DNA of 64,000 nt from the NCBI GenBank assembly GCA_001936135.1, contig CP012812.1, positions 682,001-746,000 on the forward strand. Reading direction: 5' to 3'. The DNA is from Saccharomycopsis fibuligera x Saccharomycopsis cf. fibuligera (Eukaryota > Ascomycota > Saccharomycetes > Ascoideales > Saccharomycopsidaceae). Below the pieces are notes generated by a model that did no database searches, was not told where the DNA came from, and saw only the letters and a program-made list of their open reading frames with translations. The translations under genes were made by a program, and so were the position numbers. Shown in pieces: positions 19,067 through 29,605 of the stretch. The stretch's first letter is position 1; each line of letters opens with the position of its first letter.

Positions 19067-22047
19067 GTGCAAGTTAAACCCTATTTTGGCCAATATTCCG
19101 TTACGCTTTCACCGACAATAACCAATGCAGTCTCATTCAGACAAGCATCACACAGTCGTCAATTCCTTCACCTACGAGATTGCCTAGTCGCAATTGTCAC
19201 TTCGTGGTTTATCTTCACCGTTATTGCCACAACAATTACATCTGGAATTCAAGTGGTTGGGTTTGCCATTGGAATAAAAGGCACCAGCGGCGGATTATTT
19301 ATTGGTGGTGGAGACGGCACTACTGTCGATAGCATGGTTGATGCTCAGGTACAACAAAATGAAGAAATGGCTATACCGACTACCGAGAGCATGTCTCTGG
19401 GGGTTGTCATTTCATATTTGTTGGATCCACAAACCAGTTCCTCCACTATACTTTCAACTTCCTCTTCATTATCATCCTCCGCATTATCAACAGCAACTTT
19501 AAGCAAAGAGGAATCTACAGGTAGTACCTCAATAAGCACAATATATCGCATTTACGCAAAAAATTTAACATCAAATTTATTATCTTCAGATCACACATTG
19601 AACGCTTTCAGTCAAACGCCAAACATCCCAGAGTCTAGCTCGCTGGCGAGCTGGGTTTCTGTTCTGTCAAGTTCAATTTCCCTTGTTTCCTTAATACAAA
19701 AGACATCCACCATGAGTCCTTTCAGTAGCTTCTCTTTATCCGAGAACGCAAGCTCTGCTTTTTCAGCAATGCCTAATATTTTGTCCACGAGGTCCTTTTC
19801 ATTAGTTAGTACCGCACAATTGGTCAACTCAACGGTGAACTCCACAACCATAAAGCCTGATAACTCTACCCTATTGGCGCCAGTTTCAACCACTGACACT
19901 GCTAGCTCTGATTTTCTGTCCACAATTATTATCAGTCCCTCATCAATAATAGCCACAGCTACCGAATTAGAACTTTCAGCTTTTGTTAACCATTCAAACC
20001 CAGTGTTTACAAAGACGGGCTTACTGCTGAGCAAAACTACTAATCCTAAATTTATCCCATCAGATGCATCAGGTAAAACTTTCACCACCTCAAACTTCAC
20101 ATCCAATTGCTTTTCTGCCATATCTCAAACATTGGCAAGTGCAAGTTTCTTTGAAACGGCATATAAAAGTGCCTCTTCTAATACTTTTAGTCAATCAACG
20201 TCAAATTCTCTATCCTTCACGAGTGCCTCCTCTTCTTCCCTGGCCGAACAGGCGCAAGAACAGCAGATCAACACTCAATATACATCGCTATTTTCAACTA
20301 TATCACCAATTTCCTACACAGGTTCCGCATATTATACTACTTCTCTAATAGCTTCTCCTGCTCCATTGATAACTTCATCTTTGATAACCTCACAATTTTC
20401 AATATTTGCAACAGATTTAGAAACCACCACTTTGTCACCTTCATCCACCTTCCAAGCAAGCGCCCAAGCGAGCACCCAAGAAACAGACTACGACTCCAGG
20501 CCAATAAAACAAGATTCACCAAGCTCTTATTCTGGAAACCTATTTGATCCAATTTCCCAATCAGAACCACCATCCATCTTTGCCAAAAATGCCATTAATT
20601 TGCAATTTCCTGACACTGTTAACTCCAAAACCAAGCATTTCCAAACCAACAAATTTTACACCAATATTTTACTAGATGGCCAAAACAATACCATCTGGTC
20701 ATACCCTTACAATTTCTTCTTGTCTAATACTCACAATAACGACAACGGTAATAACAGTATAGGTTGGGGTGTTTCTACAGTAAACATCACGGATCGCGTT
20801 TACAGCTACGATGATGATGCTCTGATCCCTACTACTTTCAGTAATCCCGTCATGGTAGCTGCATTAATCTTCTCTGCTTCTGAAATAACTAATTGCAATT
20901 CTCAGCAGATGGCAAAGCTACTTGTTAATGATACTAAGGCGATGTCAGTTAATGCTAAGTTAGCTTTGGACAGCTCAAGATATATCGAAATGCCTATAGT
21001 TCAAGGCATGGGAATGTTCAGCGCTATTTATCACGGCCAATTGAACCCAGAAATACGTGCCGGCAGTGGTGGATGCTTCCAGAGTTTCGACAAGTATAAT
21101 GACGATGATGATAATGGTGGTGGTGGTGCGTACATTATTACGTTAGTTAGTGGTGTGCAATGGGCATTATTTGTCGATGGAACTGCCTCGCTTTCCGATG
21201 ACAAAACCACAATTAAAATTTCAGGTAATCATGATGGCGATTTAGTTGTTCAAGTGGCTATTTTAACCACATATTCATCTTCTCAAGTATCCAGTAGTGA
21301 AATAATGGAAACTTACCAAAAATCTGCTGGAGTATACCCTACTGAAGTTGTAATTTCTGGTCAAGTTACCGATGGGGTTCAATTCGACTATGAGTTCAAA
21401 TATGAAAGCATGGGAAAAGTCAATACAAAAACGCCATTGATTTTTTTGCTTCCTCATCATTTGCAATCTCTTAGCTCTGAAACCAGTAATACGAATACCA
21501 ACATCAAACTTTACTCAGCAACAAAGGGCACAATGACAGCTTTCCAAGCCAGTACGATAAAATTTCATGAGACTATGAAGCACAATGTGCAATTTCTTCC
21601 ATTTGGTTTAGACTCAAACAACATTAATAATGATGCTGCTGCAACTACTCTTCAATTCACTAAAGAACAAATAACTTTACTTAGCAACACCATTACTGAG
21701 GAAATGCAACTAATCAACAATGATATCAAATCCCAAGTACAAAATCAAGCCACTTATACTTCGGGTAAAATTTTAGACAAGTACGCTTACATTCTTCTAG
21801 TATCGCATACAATAGTTCAAAACCAAACTCAAACTTTAGAGATTCTTGATGCTTTGAAATCAGCATTTGGGGTATTCACTAGAGGAGAGCAACTCTACCC
21901 ATTAAGTTATATTGATGATATTGGTGGGATTGCAATCACTGCTGATAAAAGCGAAGATTACGGGAATTCTTATTTTAATGATCATCATTTCCATTATGGG
22001 TATTTTGTCCACGCTGCAGCAGTAATTGGGAAAGTTGATAAGGAATC

Positions 22048-22084
<37 letters not shown>

Positions 22085-22843
22085 ACAAGTTCTAGCACTA
22101 ATGGCAATAGTGGCACCTGGATCGAAGAAAACAAAGATTGGGTCAATTGCCTAATTAGGGACGTTGCCAATCCTAGTACGCAAGATCCATATTTCCCTCA
22201 ATTTCGCATGTTTGATTGGTTTCATGGCCATTCATATGCTTCTGGGTTGATCAGCAGTGGTGATGGTCGTAATCAGGAAAGTTCTTCAGAAGATTATAAT
22301 TTTGCTTATGGAATGAAACTCTGGGGTAAAGTGCTGAATGATGAAGCAATGGAATCCAGAGGAGACTTGATGCTTTTAGTGACACAAAAAGCAATGAACT
22401 GCTATTATTATTACAACAATAGTACTGCTGGCAGTACTATCACTAGTGATGACAGTTTAGAAGTGATTCCTGAGAAGTACGTTCCTCATAGAGTGCCAGG
22501 AATAATGTACGAGAATAAGTTAACTTACGTGACATTCTTTGGTACAAACGTTGAGTATATACACGGAATTCATATGTTGCCCATGACCCCAGCCCTGATC
22601 CTCATCAAAAGTCGCAGTTTTGCCTTACAAGAATGGGAAGAATTCAATATGGGAACTTTAAGTGATAGTCTTAATGATACTTGGGCCAATGTGTTAAAAT
22701 TGAATTCAGCATTATTCAGCGCCCTGCTGGCATTGCTGCATTTTTCCCAAGGTGGATTTGATTTGACTAAATTGGATAATGGGCAAAGTAGGACCTGGAG
22801 CCTTGCTTTTGCCTTGGGCATGAGTTTATCTTGTGGTAGTTGA
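19067..22843 (+). CDS. ENG1: Eng1-like secreted endo-1,3-beta-glucanase (GH81), 5' end unresolved
   Basis: Hydrolyses cell-wall 1,3-beta-glucan; in yeast Eng1 acts at daughter-cell separation. A hydrophobic segment (AIVTSWFIFTVIATTITSGI) near residues 42-61 could be a signal peptide or anchor. A long Ser/Thr-rich, probably O-mannosylated region follows to about residue 500. The GH81 catalytic domain runs from NKFYTNILLDGQ to the end, with DWFHGHSYASG and the acidic ESSSEDYNFAYGMK motif typical of the family. Twelve CTG codons in a row (22049-22084) lie within the catalytic domain; read as Ser they join a Ser/Thr loop. Start problem: the frame is open from 18989 but has no ATG until 19334, which is after the hydrophobic segment; 19067 is a GTG. 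A 5' exon, a non-AUG start or an assembly indel could explain this. The C-terminal QSRTWSLAFALG matches the family. Confidence 0.9.
22049..22084 (+). repeat. (CTG)12 in-frame run in ENG1
   Basis: Twelve perfect CTG codons in frame, preceded by TCA and followed by ACA AGT TCT AGC. Under CTG-clade decoding this encodes Ser12 inside a Ser/Thr-rich loop. Confidence 0.97.
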
Positions 22844-23992
22844 TCTGGGAATCTTGAATGCTATAGCAGAGCAGAGCAGAGCAGAGCAAATCTCCAGAAG
22901 CATTCAGATATACGGTCTCATCGATAATTTGATATGGATTGCGGTGCTTTGCAGTCTTTGCAGTCTTTGCAAATAGTATTATATAGATTGTAATTTATTA
23001 CATTTCATTTCACTTTTTAAACGATTTTAAGAAGATTACTGTGGTAAGATACAATAGCAATTTTATGACGCATATTAATGCATGCTGCGTGCTTAATAGC
23101 AGGCAATGTGCCATATTGCTGTGTTGGGCCAATGCGAGTGCTAGCGAAGCTTCTTCGGGGGGCTTACTCAAACTGCAACAAACACAGCCTCTCTGCATCC
23201 GCAGATGGATATAGAAGCCATGGCACCGACAAAAGATATCTACCTCCGATAACAATAACCTCGTATTATAATAATTATAATAACGCAGCCATGTGGTTAT
23301 AGCTATTGTAAGTGTTATTATTGTGGTACAGCTAATGACAAAACAAGTAGTAGTTCCGGAAGCAGTAGCACTTTATGAAGGTTTTGTCATTAATGAATTG
23401 CTCGACTGATAGTGATAGATAATTGTTGGTTTGTATTATTCTACTGATCTGCTATTTGCTGTTTGAGTTCCTCGGAGGGTATTTTGTTTTGAGAAAACTT
23501 TTAGCGGTTCTAGGATTTCACTTACTTTTTATACATTCTATTCTTCCCGGAAGCTTATCATTTCATTAACCAGATAAGTATATATACTCAAGACCGACTT
23601 GCTCTATTTGCACTCGTTACGTAGTTTGTTCAGCACAGGCTCTTATTTTTATTTTTATTTTTTTTAATTTTTGCGAATCTGAATTTGCGTTTTAGTTGCA
23701 CAGAATTCTGTGGTGCGTGTTTTCTTTTTCTGAATTAAATTAATTCCGTGCCGACTTGCATCAATCTCAACTCAAATCTCAACTTAGGATTTGACCGACC
23801 AGTACATTGAAGATACTATATTTATCCCTTTCTTCTTTCCCAAGACTCTTCCTGCCCAGAACGAATTTCCTTTATTGAGCATCTGTTGATACCTAGGATC
23901 AAGTTTTACACCATACATTATACCCATCACAACAGACGGCGCTTCTTACATACGTTATTTCTTCACATCACAGCACATACCTACCAGCCACC
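22844..23992. other. ENG1 3' region and RCN1 promoter
   Basis: Starts with the GCAGA array at 22865-22887. The remainder is AT-rich; the leader just before RCN1 is C/A-rich. No gene is supported. The 74-81 codon frames near 23010-23302 lack any family feature. Confidence 0.5.
22865..22887 (+). repeat. (GCAGA)n array just after the ENG1 stop
   Basis: Four to five GCAGA units beginning 21 nt after the stop codon, in the predicted ENG1 3' UTR. The same pentamer in the same sense follows the GSH2 stop. Confidence 0.9.
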
Positions 23993-24763
23993 ATGTCCGA
24001 TCCTACAAACACCTTAATTCTCACTGGTTTCAGCGAGCACGAAATCCAAGACAAAGAACTCCTTCGTCAATTACAACAACAAATTCTCGAAAACACAGGG
24101 ATTTCCGAAACCATCAAATTCTCTATCCTCAAATCATTCAAGCGAATTCTTATTGTGTTTGAAAAAATTCAAAGTGCTGAACGATTATACAAGATTCTCA
24201 AGCAATGTGGTTTCAAAGTTGGGTTTTCATCACAAAACAACTATGATGATTTCATTTTGACTGAAGATGGCTACAAGTTTGATACTAGAGAATATTTGCA
24301 TTTGCCGGCCCATGGCACGACTTTTATTATATCGCCACCACCTTCGCCACCGCCAGGCTGGAAAAGCTCCGAGGAAGAAGCTCCGGACCAGCGAGCCATA
24401 TACTCCCCAGAAGAACTCAGTGAGTTGCTTTACAAGAGAATTGACGAAGATAAGATACAAAAGTTGTTCAACGATGAAGGAAACTATGACAGTGATTACA
24501 GCAGTAGCGATCTAGAATCGATGAAGGATCCAGAGTACAAGCAGCAACAACAAAAACAAAGACAACAGAATATCACCAATTCCGAAAATAACAACAATAA
24601 TACTAGTAGCAAAGTGGTGGATCAAAAAGTGCTACTAGAAAGCAACAAGATTAATAGTCCAATTATTGTGCTCGAGGCTCCAGAAAATGAAGAGTTAGAT
24701 CTTTCCAGCCATCAGCGCCACAAGAAGCCAGCCAAGGTGGCATTGCCTCCGACGACGGCATGA
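23993..24763 (+). CDS. RCN1: Rcn1-like calcipressin, regulator of calcineurin
   Basis: A 256-residue calcipressin. The N-terminal half is an RRM-like fold (LILTGF at 8-13, RILIVFEKIQSAERLYKIL as the second RNP-like strand and helix). The family hallmark ISPPPSPPPGW follows at about 114-124, then an acidic EEEAPD. A C-terminal SPIIVLE may be a PxIxIT-like calcineurin docking site. Calcipressins bind and tune calcineurin and are regulated by phosphorylation of the SP repeats. The Gln/Asn-rich insert near 190-215 is a lineage feature. The ATG at 23993 sits in a good context (CCACCATG). S. cerevisiae Rcn1 is somewhat shorter (about 211 aa). Confidence 0.93.
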   Translation: MSDPTNTLILTGFSEHEIQDKELLRQLQQQILENTGISETIKFSILKSFKRILIVFEKIQSAERLYKILKQCGFKVGFSSQNNYDDFILTEDGYKFDTREYLHLPAHGTTFIISPPPSPPPGWKSSEEEAPDQRAIYSPEELSELLYKRIDEDKIQKLFNDEGNYDSDYSSSDLESMKDPEYKQQQQKQRQQNITNSENNNNNTSSKVVDQKVLLESNKINSPIIVLEAPENEELDLSSHQRHKKPAKVALPPTTA

Positions 24764-25067
24764 GTAGCTACTTACAGTGGTAGGTTTAGCTAAGCTTATA
24801 AAGTGTACAAAAAAACAATGTAATATACGTTTATTGATTTTGCAAACCAAATTGTAAGTTAGCATTGTTCTGCTATTAATTATGGGATTTTGGAACCTTT
24901 GTGTGGATTTGCCATATCAAGCTATATGGTTTTAGTCAGATATGTGAACTGCCTCGTAAATCATATTGCCCAATTGAGCATTCAAATCACGATATATATT
25001 CACCCTGCGCATCAAAAAACTAAAAGTCAGGGTTATACATCAGCCTTGTTGCCTCTGGCAACATAAT
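24764..25067. other. RCN1 3' region and possible promoter of the spliced small gene
   Basis: AT-rich, with TATATATT at about 24992. No other feature is seen. Confidence 0.4.
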
Positions 25068-25532
25068 ATGCAATAGTAAGCAAAACCATGCATAAAGTGT
25101 ATTGCTAAAGCACTACAGAGCACCTCCATGTTGCCAGCCACTCAAAAATTTCTACCACGACTATAAATACCACTAGACCCCGCCTAAATTTTTTGTGACA
25201 AAAAAATTCTTTTATTTTAGTTTCCTTTCTCCATCCTTATGCACGGGCATTACGCATATCAGTGAGGATTCGTCCGAGATTGTGTTTTTGCTGGTTGAAA
25301 ACTTTAACCGTGACCTCTCCTTGCGGATCCTTGAGTTCTGCTCTTGGTTATCTGTTAAGGGAATTTTTGGAAATTACTTTTTTTTTCTTTATTCTTTAAT
25401 TCTCTAACTGTTCATATTGTACAGGCTAAGCGGGATTTGAAACTCCAACTTTTACAATTAGCAGTTCGGGAAAAGGAAGCAGAAGAAAAGAATGAATCTG
25501 TTAACTCAGAACCCAGTTTGCTCTTGCTCTAG
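25068..25532 (+). CDS. Unidentified small gene with introns (tentative three-exon model)
   Basis: The last exon 25425-25532 is the best-supported part: it follows a T-rich tract, CTAAC (25404-25408) and ACAG, and encodes AKRDLKLQLLQLAVREKE then NSEPSLLLL and a stop. The middle exon 25221-25353 reads SEDSSEIVFL then ENFNRDLSLRILEFCSWLS in the matching phase, with GTTAAG as a weak donor. A first exon ATG-CAA-TA at 25068-25075 with donor GTAAGC and acceptor TTTTAG (25220) joins in frame, giving about 82 residues starting MQYFLSPSL. Donor and branch signals are not canonical, so the 5' half is a guess. The product looks helical and charged. I recognise no family. Confidence 0.4.
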
Positions 25533-25979
25533 CATTTAGATTATTTTTTTCGCTAGGCAGGAATACTGAAGGGAATGATTATATTGAAGACGTATTTTAT
25601 TCTTTTTTAAGTTATCATGATGTGGTCATGATGGTGATTTAAAAGAGATTGAATTGCAGCCAATGGTTTGAGGAAACTTTTATGTTTATTGTTGACTCAA
25701 TAAACAAGTCCAAATTGCAGGCAATGTATGATACCAAGAAGACCAGTTGAAGTTGTATTATATGAAGAAATAGCAGTTATCCAAAGCTTTAAAACAACTC
25801 GATTTACCCTGAACACCAGGTGAAAAATAAACTGTTTTGTAGCAGACAGCCGCAGAAAAAAAAAAAAATTTGAGCTATAGCCACAACAGCATAAGAGAGA
25901 CCCGCTGCGAGTCTTATCGTTATTTACTATCATATTATATAGTCGGCCTTAGCATATCAGCCAAGTACACTTTTTCACA

Positions 25980-26787
25980 ATGTTTAAAAAGTATGTTATT
26001 TTCTTAGTTGCACCGTAACTGTCAAAACGGCATTCAATTTGCGTTTGGTTATCTATGCTCTCTACTCGATGTTTTCTCGATACATCTCTCTCGATGCCCA
26101 TTAGTGTGAAATTTAGAGATGATGATCCCAAGTTGATCAAATTCATCATCGATACTAAATTGAGCAAATTGAATACAAAACAGCTCTACAATCACTACTT
26201 AACAGCTCCTTTCTTATAAGCAACACATAATACTAACAGCATAATTCAGATTCACAAAGGAAGATTTTCATTCTCGCTCAAACATTAAATCCTCCGTCCA
26301 ACGAGGTCTTAAGGCAAAATTTATTGATCAGTTCCCCAAACTTGCCCCTGTTGTTGACGACATCATACCGAAAAAATCCCAACTTGTGCAAATTAAATGC
26401 GAAGACAAAATCACTCTTTACGCCATAGATGATCAAGTTGTGATTTTCCAAAACTTTGATGAAATCTACCCAGCTTTGCAAGTTGTGCAGAAATATCCAT
26501 CCTTGTTCCCTGTGGTACAAGTTGACCGTGGCGCAATCAAGTTTGTGCTTTCGGGAGCAAATATCATGTGTCCTGGATTGACTTCCAAGGGAGCTAGATT
26601 GCCTGATAAGGAAGAAAGTTTGGAAAAAGGGGCAATTGTAATTGTTAATGCTGAAGGTAAAGAACATGCAATGGCAGTGGGGAAATTGGTGATGAGTACC
26701 GAAGAGATTAAAAGTTTGAATAAGGGAATTGGCATTGAATTGGTTCATTATTTGGGCGATGGACTTTGGAATTTGTCACTTGATTAG
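25980..26787 (+). CDS. TMA20: Tma20 (MCT-1 homologue), translation re-initiation and recycling factor; one intron
   Basis: Exon 1 is 25980-25990 (ATG TTT AAA AA), exon 2 is 26250-26787. Joined, they encode 182 residues beginning MFKKFTKEDFHSRSNIKSSV, nearly the length and sequence of S. cerevisiae Tma20 (181 aa). The N-terminal domain is followed by a PUA domain, with VQVDRGAIKFVLSGANIMCPG at about residues 92-112. Tma20 pairs with Tma22 (MCT-1/DENR) to recycle post-termination 40S subunits. The donor GTATGT, branch TACTAAC (26231-26237) and acceptor CAG (26249) are textbook. It converges with ADE4. The S. cerevisiae orthologue also has an early intron as I recall. Confidence 0.95.
25991..26249 (+). 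other. TMA20 intron (259 nt)
   Basis: GTATGT donor at 25991, TACTAAC at 26231-26237, CAG acceptor ending at 26249. Reading through it stops after 12 codons. It contains a 41-codon ATG frame (26094-26219). Confidence 0.93.
26094..26219 (+). CDS. Small ATG frame inside the TMA20 intron (speculative)
   Basis: A 41-residue frame, MPISVKFRDDDPKLIKFI to TAPFL, wholly inside the intron on the sense strand. It ends just before the branch point. Composition (charged, amphipathic, Asp/Lys/Leu) looks like protein rather than intron noise, but a frame of this length is expected by chance fairly often. Confidence 0.2.
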   Translation: MPISVKFRDDDPKLIKFIIDTKLSKLNTKQLYNHYLTAPFL

Positions 26788-27442
26788 ATTCAGTAGGCTT
26801 ATATATGATTGCTTATTTATATTTCTTTTTAACGCTTTTTCTTTGTGTTTTTTATTTCCCCCAGCATGAGACATGATTTTTTTTTCTTGTTGTTTTGAAT
26901 TTTTGTTAATCTTACCGTTTTTATCCCCTTTATTGTCCATTGATTAAATGTTTGTTGTAATAAAACACAAGAAGCTGCTTTATTTTCATGCTTGATCGTA
27001 ACTTTGACAGAGCGAGCTTTGGTTACTGGAACAAAAATGCAGTTATTCCCTTTTATTTACTCTCTCAGCAAAATACATACATACTCCTACACACCAATAC
27101 TAAAAAAAGATTATCTTACACATCTGTCGGTAATATCAAAATACGAGAAAGAATTGTTCAAACAGTAACAAACAAAATAAAAAAGATATGTTAATCAAAG
27201 ACAAAAAATAAGTGAAAGTAAGCAAAACAAAGAGAAAAGATGGAAACATTAACAAGCACACATGAAAAATGAGTAGCATGAGTATAAGTGAGCAAGAAAA
27301 TAGTTATAAAGAAAAATGAACGAGAGGAAAAAGCAAGCAATCACTTTTCTACCGCTGGATGTCTAAGCAGATATACTGCCTCTATCAAAGAAAAAGTTAA
27401 CTACTTGTTGCTGATAAATGCAAAAACATTTGCAACACAAAC
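26788..27442. other. Convergent TMA20/ADE4 3' region
   Basis: AT-rich. T-rich just after TMA20 and A-rich towards ADE4 (T-rich on its sense strand), as expected for two 3' ends. Nothing else is seen. Confidence 0.6.
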
Positions 27443-29080
27443 TCAATAATCGCCAACGTTGTACAAGTTGATATCAGTATCAGCACTCTTTGCAATTTGC
27501 AAATTCTTTATATCTTCATCAATGGCTCTATTCAACTGCTGTTTAGCGACAATTGCTTTGATTCTTTGATTTTGGGCTCTAACTTTTTCCAATTCTTCAA
27601 GATAATGATCTTCTTGACCAGTGATATAATCACCGGTGAAAACACCAACTTCAAAATCATTGATATCATTATATTTGGCCTCCCCGGTAGCATGAGTCTC
27701 ACGTTTGGCAATACGACAACATTCTTTCAAATCTTCTAAGTCTTGATAAAACACTTGATCAGCTTGAATAGATTTACTAATACCTTCTTCATCTCTATCA
27801 TAAGCAACAAGAGCTCTAGTGTCGGCTAAATCGATCCCGTAAATATGGTTGAATCTGATTGGTGGAGCACAAGAGGCAAAATACACTTTTTTAGCTCCTG
27901 CCTCTCTAGCCATAGCGACGATTTCTTTGGAAGTAGTACCTCTAACTATGGAATCATCCACAAGAAGCACGTTTCTATTTCTAAATTCTAAAGGCATAGC
28001 ATTCAACTTTCTTCTCACTGAACTCACTCTTTCCTTTTGATTAGGCATAATAAAGGTTCTTCCAATATATCTGTTTTTAATAAACCCTTCTCTGTAAGAA
28101 ACGCCCAAGGCCAGGGCACAAGCGAGAGCCGAATGTCTAGCGGTATCAGGCACAGGAATCACCACATCAATTTGTTCTTTGGCTTTACCCTGTAATTGAC
28201 GATCAATATTATAAGCCAACTTTTCTCCCATGGCAATTCTGGAACGATAGACGGAAATTCCATCGAGAATCGAATCTGTTCTTGCAAAATAAACATACTC
28301 GAAAATATCTGGAGTATAGGTTTTCATAGGCACCACTTGTCTAAATTCCGGTTCCATGGTATCTCTAGGGATAATCACCGCTTCACCAGGTTTGAAGTCT
28401 CTCAAATTTTTGAAACCAGCAGCTTCTAAAGCAATGGATTCAGAAGCAATCATGTAATCTTTCTTACCGGTTTCTTTGTTTATTCTTTCACCGAAAAGCA
28501 ATGGTCTAATACCATGAGGGTCTCTGAAACCAAACACACAATACCCAGCAATGACCCCGGTACAAGCATAAGCACCACGACATTCTTTATAAACCCCTTC
28601 CAAAGCATTGAAAATATCTTGATTATTGACTCTTGCTTTGTTGTAAGCATCAAGCTTTGCAGCAAAAATGTTCAACAATAATTCAGAATCAGAATCAGTG
28701 TTAATATGACGATGGACTTCTCTATCCAAGTATTCTCTCAAATGATCACCGTTAACTAAATTACCGTTATGAGCAAGAGCAATCCCATATGGAGAGTTGA
28801 CGTATAATGGTTGAGCTTCGGATCCAGCACTAGAACCAGCAGTTGGATATCTCAAATGAGCAATCCCCATACATCCAGTAAGACCTTGCATTCTTTGAGG
28901 AGTGAAAACTGCAGCAGCAGTACCATTTCCCTTGCATTGGTATAATCTTCCCCCAGGACCATTAGTAACCATTCCGGCAGCATCTTGTCCACGATGCTGC
29001 AAGTACATGGTAGCTTCAAGGAGCTCAGGCGCCACTGGCTGTTCTTTTTCAGCAAGTACTATTCCAATAACACCACACAT
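27443..29080 (-). CDS. ADE4: Ade4, amidophosphoribosyltransferase
   Basis: Catalyses the first committed step of purine synthesis, PRPP plus glutamine to phosphoribosylamine. The 545-residue protein starts MCGVIGI, so Cys2 becomes the N-terminal nucleophile of the glutaminase domain after Met removal. YLQHRGQDAAGM (about 27-38) and AHNGNL are typical Ntn-glutaminase motifs. The phosphoribosyltransferase half carries the PRPP-binding loop VLLVDDSIVRGTTS. No cluster-type cysteine propeptide is present, as in other fungi. The C-terminus is slightly longer than in S. cerevisiae (510 aa). Its promoter carries a TGACTC cluster of the Bas1/Gcn4 type at 29231-29253. It lies in tandem with, and downstream of, the CTNNBL1-like gene. 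Confidence 0.97.
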   Translation of the reverse strand: MCGVIGIVLAEKEQPVAPELLEATMYLQHRGQDAAGMVTNGPGGRLYQCKGNGTAAAVFTPQRMQGLTGCMGIAHLRYPTAGSSAGSEAQPLYVNSPYGIALAHNGNLVNGDHLREYLDREVHRHINTDSDSELLLNIFAAKLDAYNKARVNNQDIFNALEGVYKECRGAYACTGVIAGYCVFGFRDPHGIRPLLFGERINKETGKKDYMIASESIALEAAGFKNLRDFKPGEAVIIPRDTMEPEFRQVVPMKTYTPDIFEYVYFARTDSILDGISVYRSRIAMGEKLAYNIDRQLQGKAKEQIDVVIPVPDTARHSALACALALGVSYREGFIKNRYIGRTFIMPNQKERVSSVRRKLNAMPLEFRNRNVLLVDDSIVRGTTSKEIVAMAREAGAKKVYFASCAPPIRFNHIYGIDLADTRALVAYDRDEEGISKSIQADQVFYQDLEDLKECCRIAKRETHATGEAKYNDINDFEVGVFTGDYITGQEDHYLEELEKVRAQNQRIKAIVAKQQLNRAIDEDIKNLQIAKSADTDINLYNVGDY

Positions 29081-29605
29081 AATTTATTGTTAAGTGTTTT
29101 TTTAAGTTGATGTTACTATACGTTAGGTGAAGGCCGGTTGTTTATGGCTGGAGTTTTGAAATTTTCAGGTATTTTTGACAGCCGAGGATGCAAACGGATG
29201 GCAGAGTTTGATGAGACGATCGATGGCGAGTGAGTCTTCGAGTCAGCGAGTCACTATAGTGTCAGTTGTTGAACCGAGGCTTTGCTTCTGGTTGAAAGAG
29301 CTACAACCGGGGGAGATGTGATGATCTGAAGAGAAAGAGAGAAAGAGAGAAAGAATAGAAACAGAAAGAAAGAGGAATACAAGAGAGTACGAAACACCGA
29401 GGATGTTGTGAGTTGGTAGTATTGTTGTTACTATTACTCACTAACGCACGAGGAAAATTTTTTACTTTTTCCTGCTTTAGCTCCGTTTCTTCTTCGGCTA
29501 AAAACACCGGGCCATGTACCGGTGCGGTGGATCATTTGACTGCCAGTATAAAACTTGGATCGTATTATATTACAATAACATATCATAGCCTAACTTGTAC
29601 TTTAG
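29081..29605 (-). promoter_or_regulatory. ADE4 promoter region
   Basis: 525 bp between the ADE4 start and the CTNNBL1-like stop. It contains the TGACTC cluster and GA-rich tracts near 29330-29370. Confidence 0.6.
29231..29253 (-). promoter_or_regulatory. TGACTC cluster (Bas1/Gcn4-type) upstream of ADE4
   Basis: GAGTCA at 29240-29245 and 29248-29253 gives two TGACTC cores on the ADE4 sense strand, and TGAGTC at 29231-29236 gives a third related half. They lie about 150-175 bp before the start. In S. cerevisiae, ADE genes are activated by Bas1/Bas2 through TGACTC, so the placement fits. Confidence 0.7.

Noticed and set aside
25949-26167. 72-codon minus-strand frame across TMA20 exon 1 and intron
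   Set aside because: Antisense to a well-supported spliced gene, with no recognisable feature.
26110-26249. Possible box C/D snoRNA in the TMA20 intron (ATGATGA)
   Set aside because: A C-like box is present but no CTGA D box follows at a suitable distance and no terminal stem is seen.
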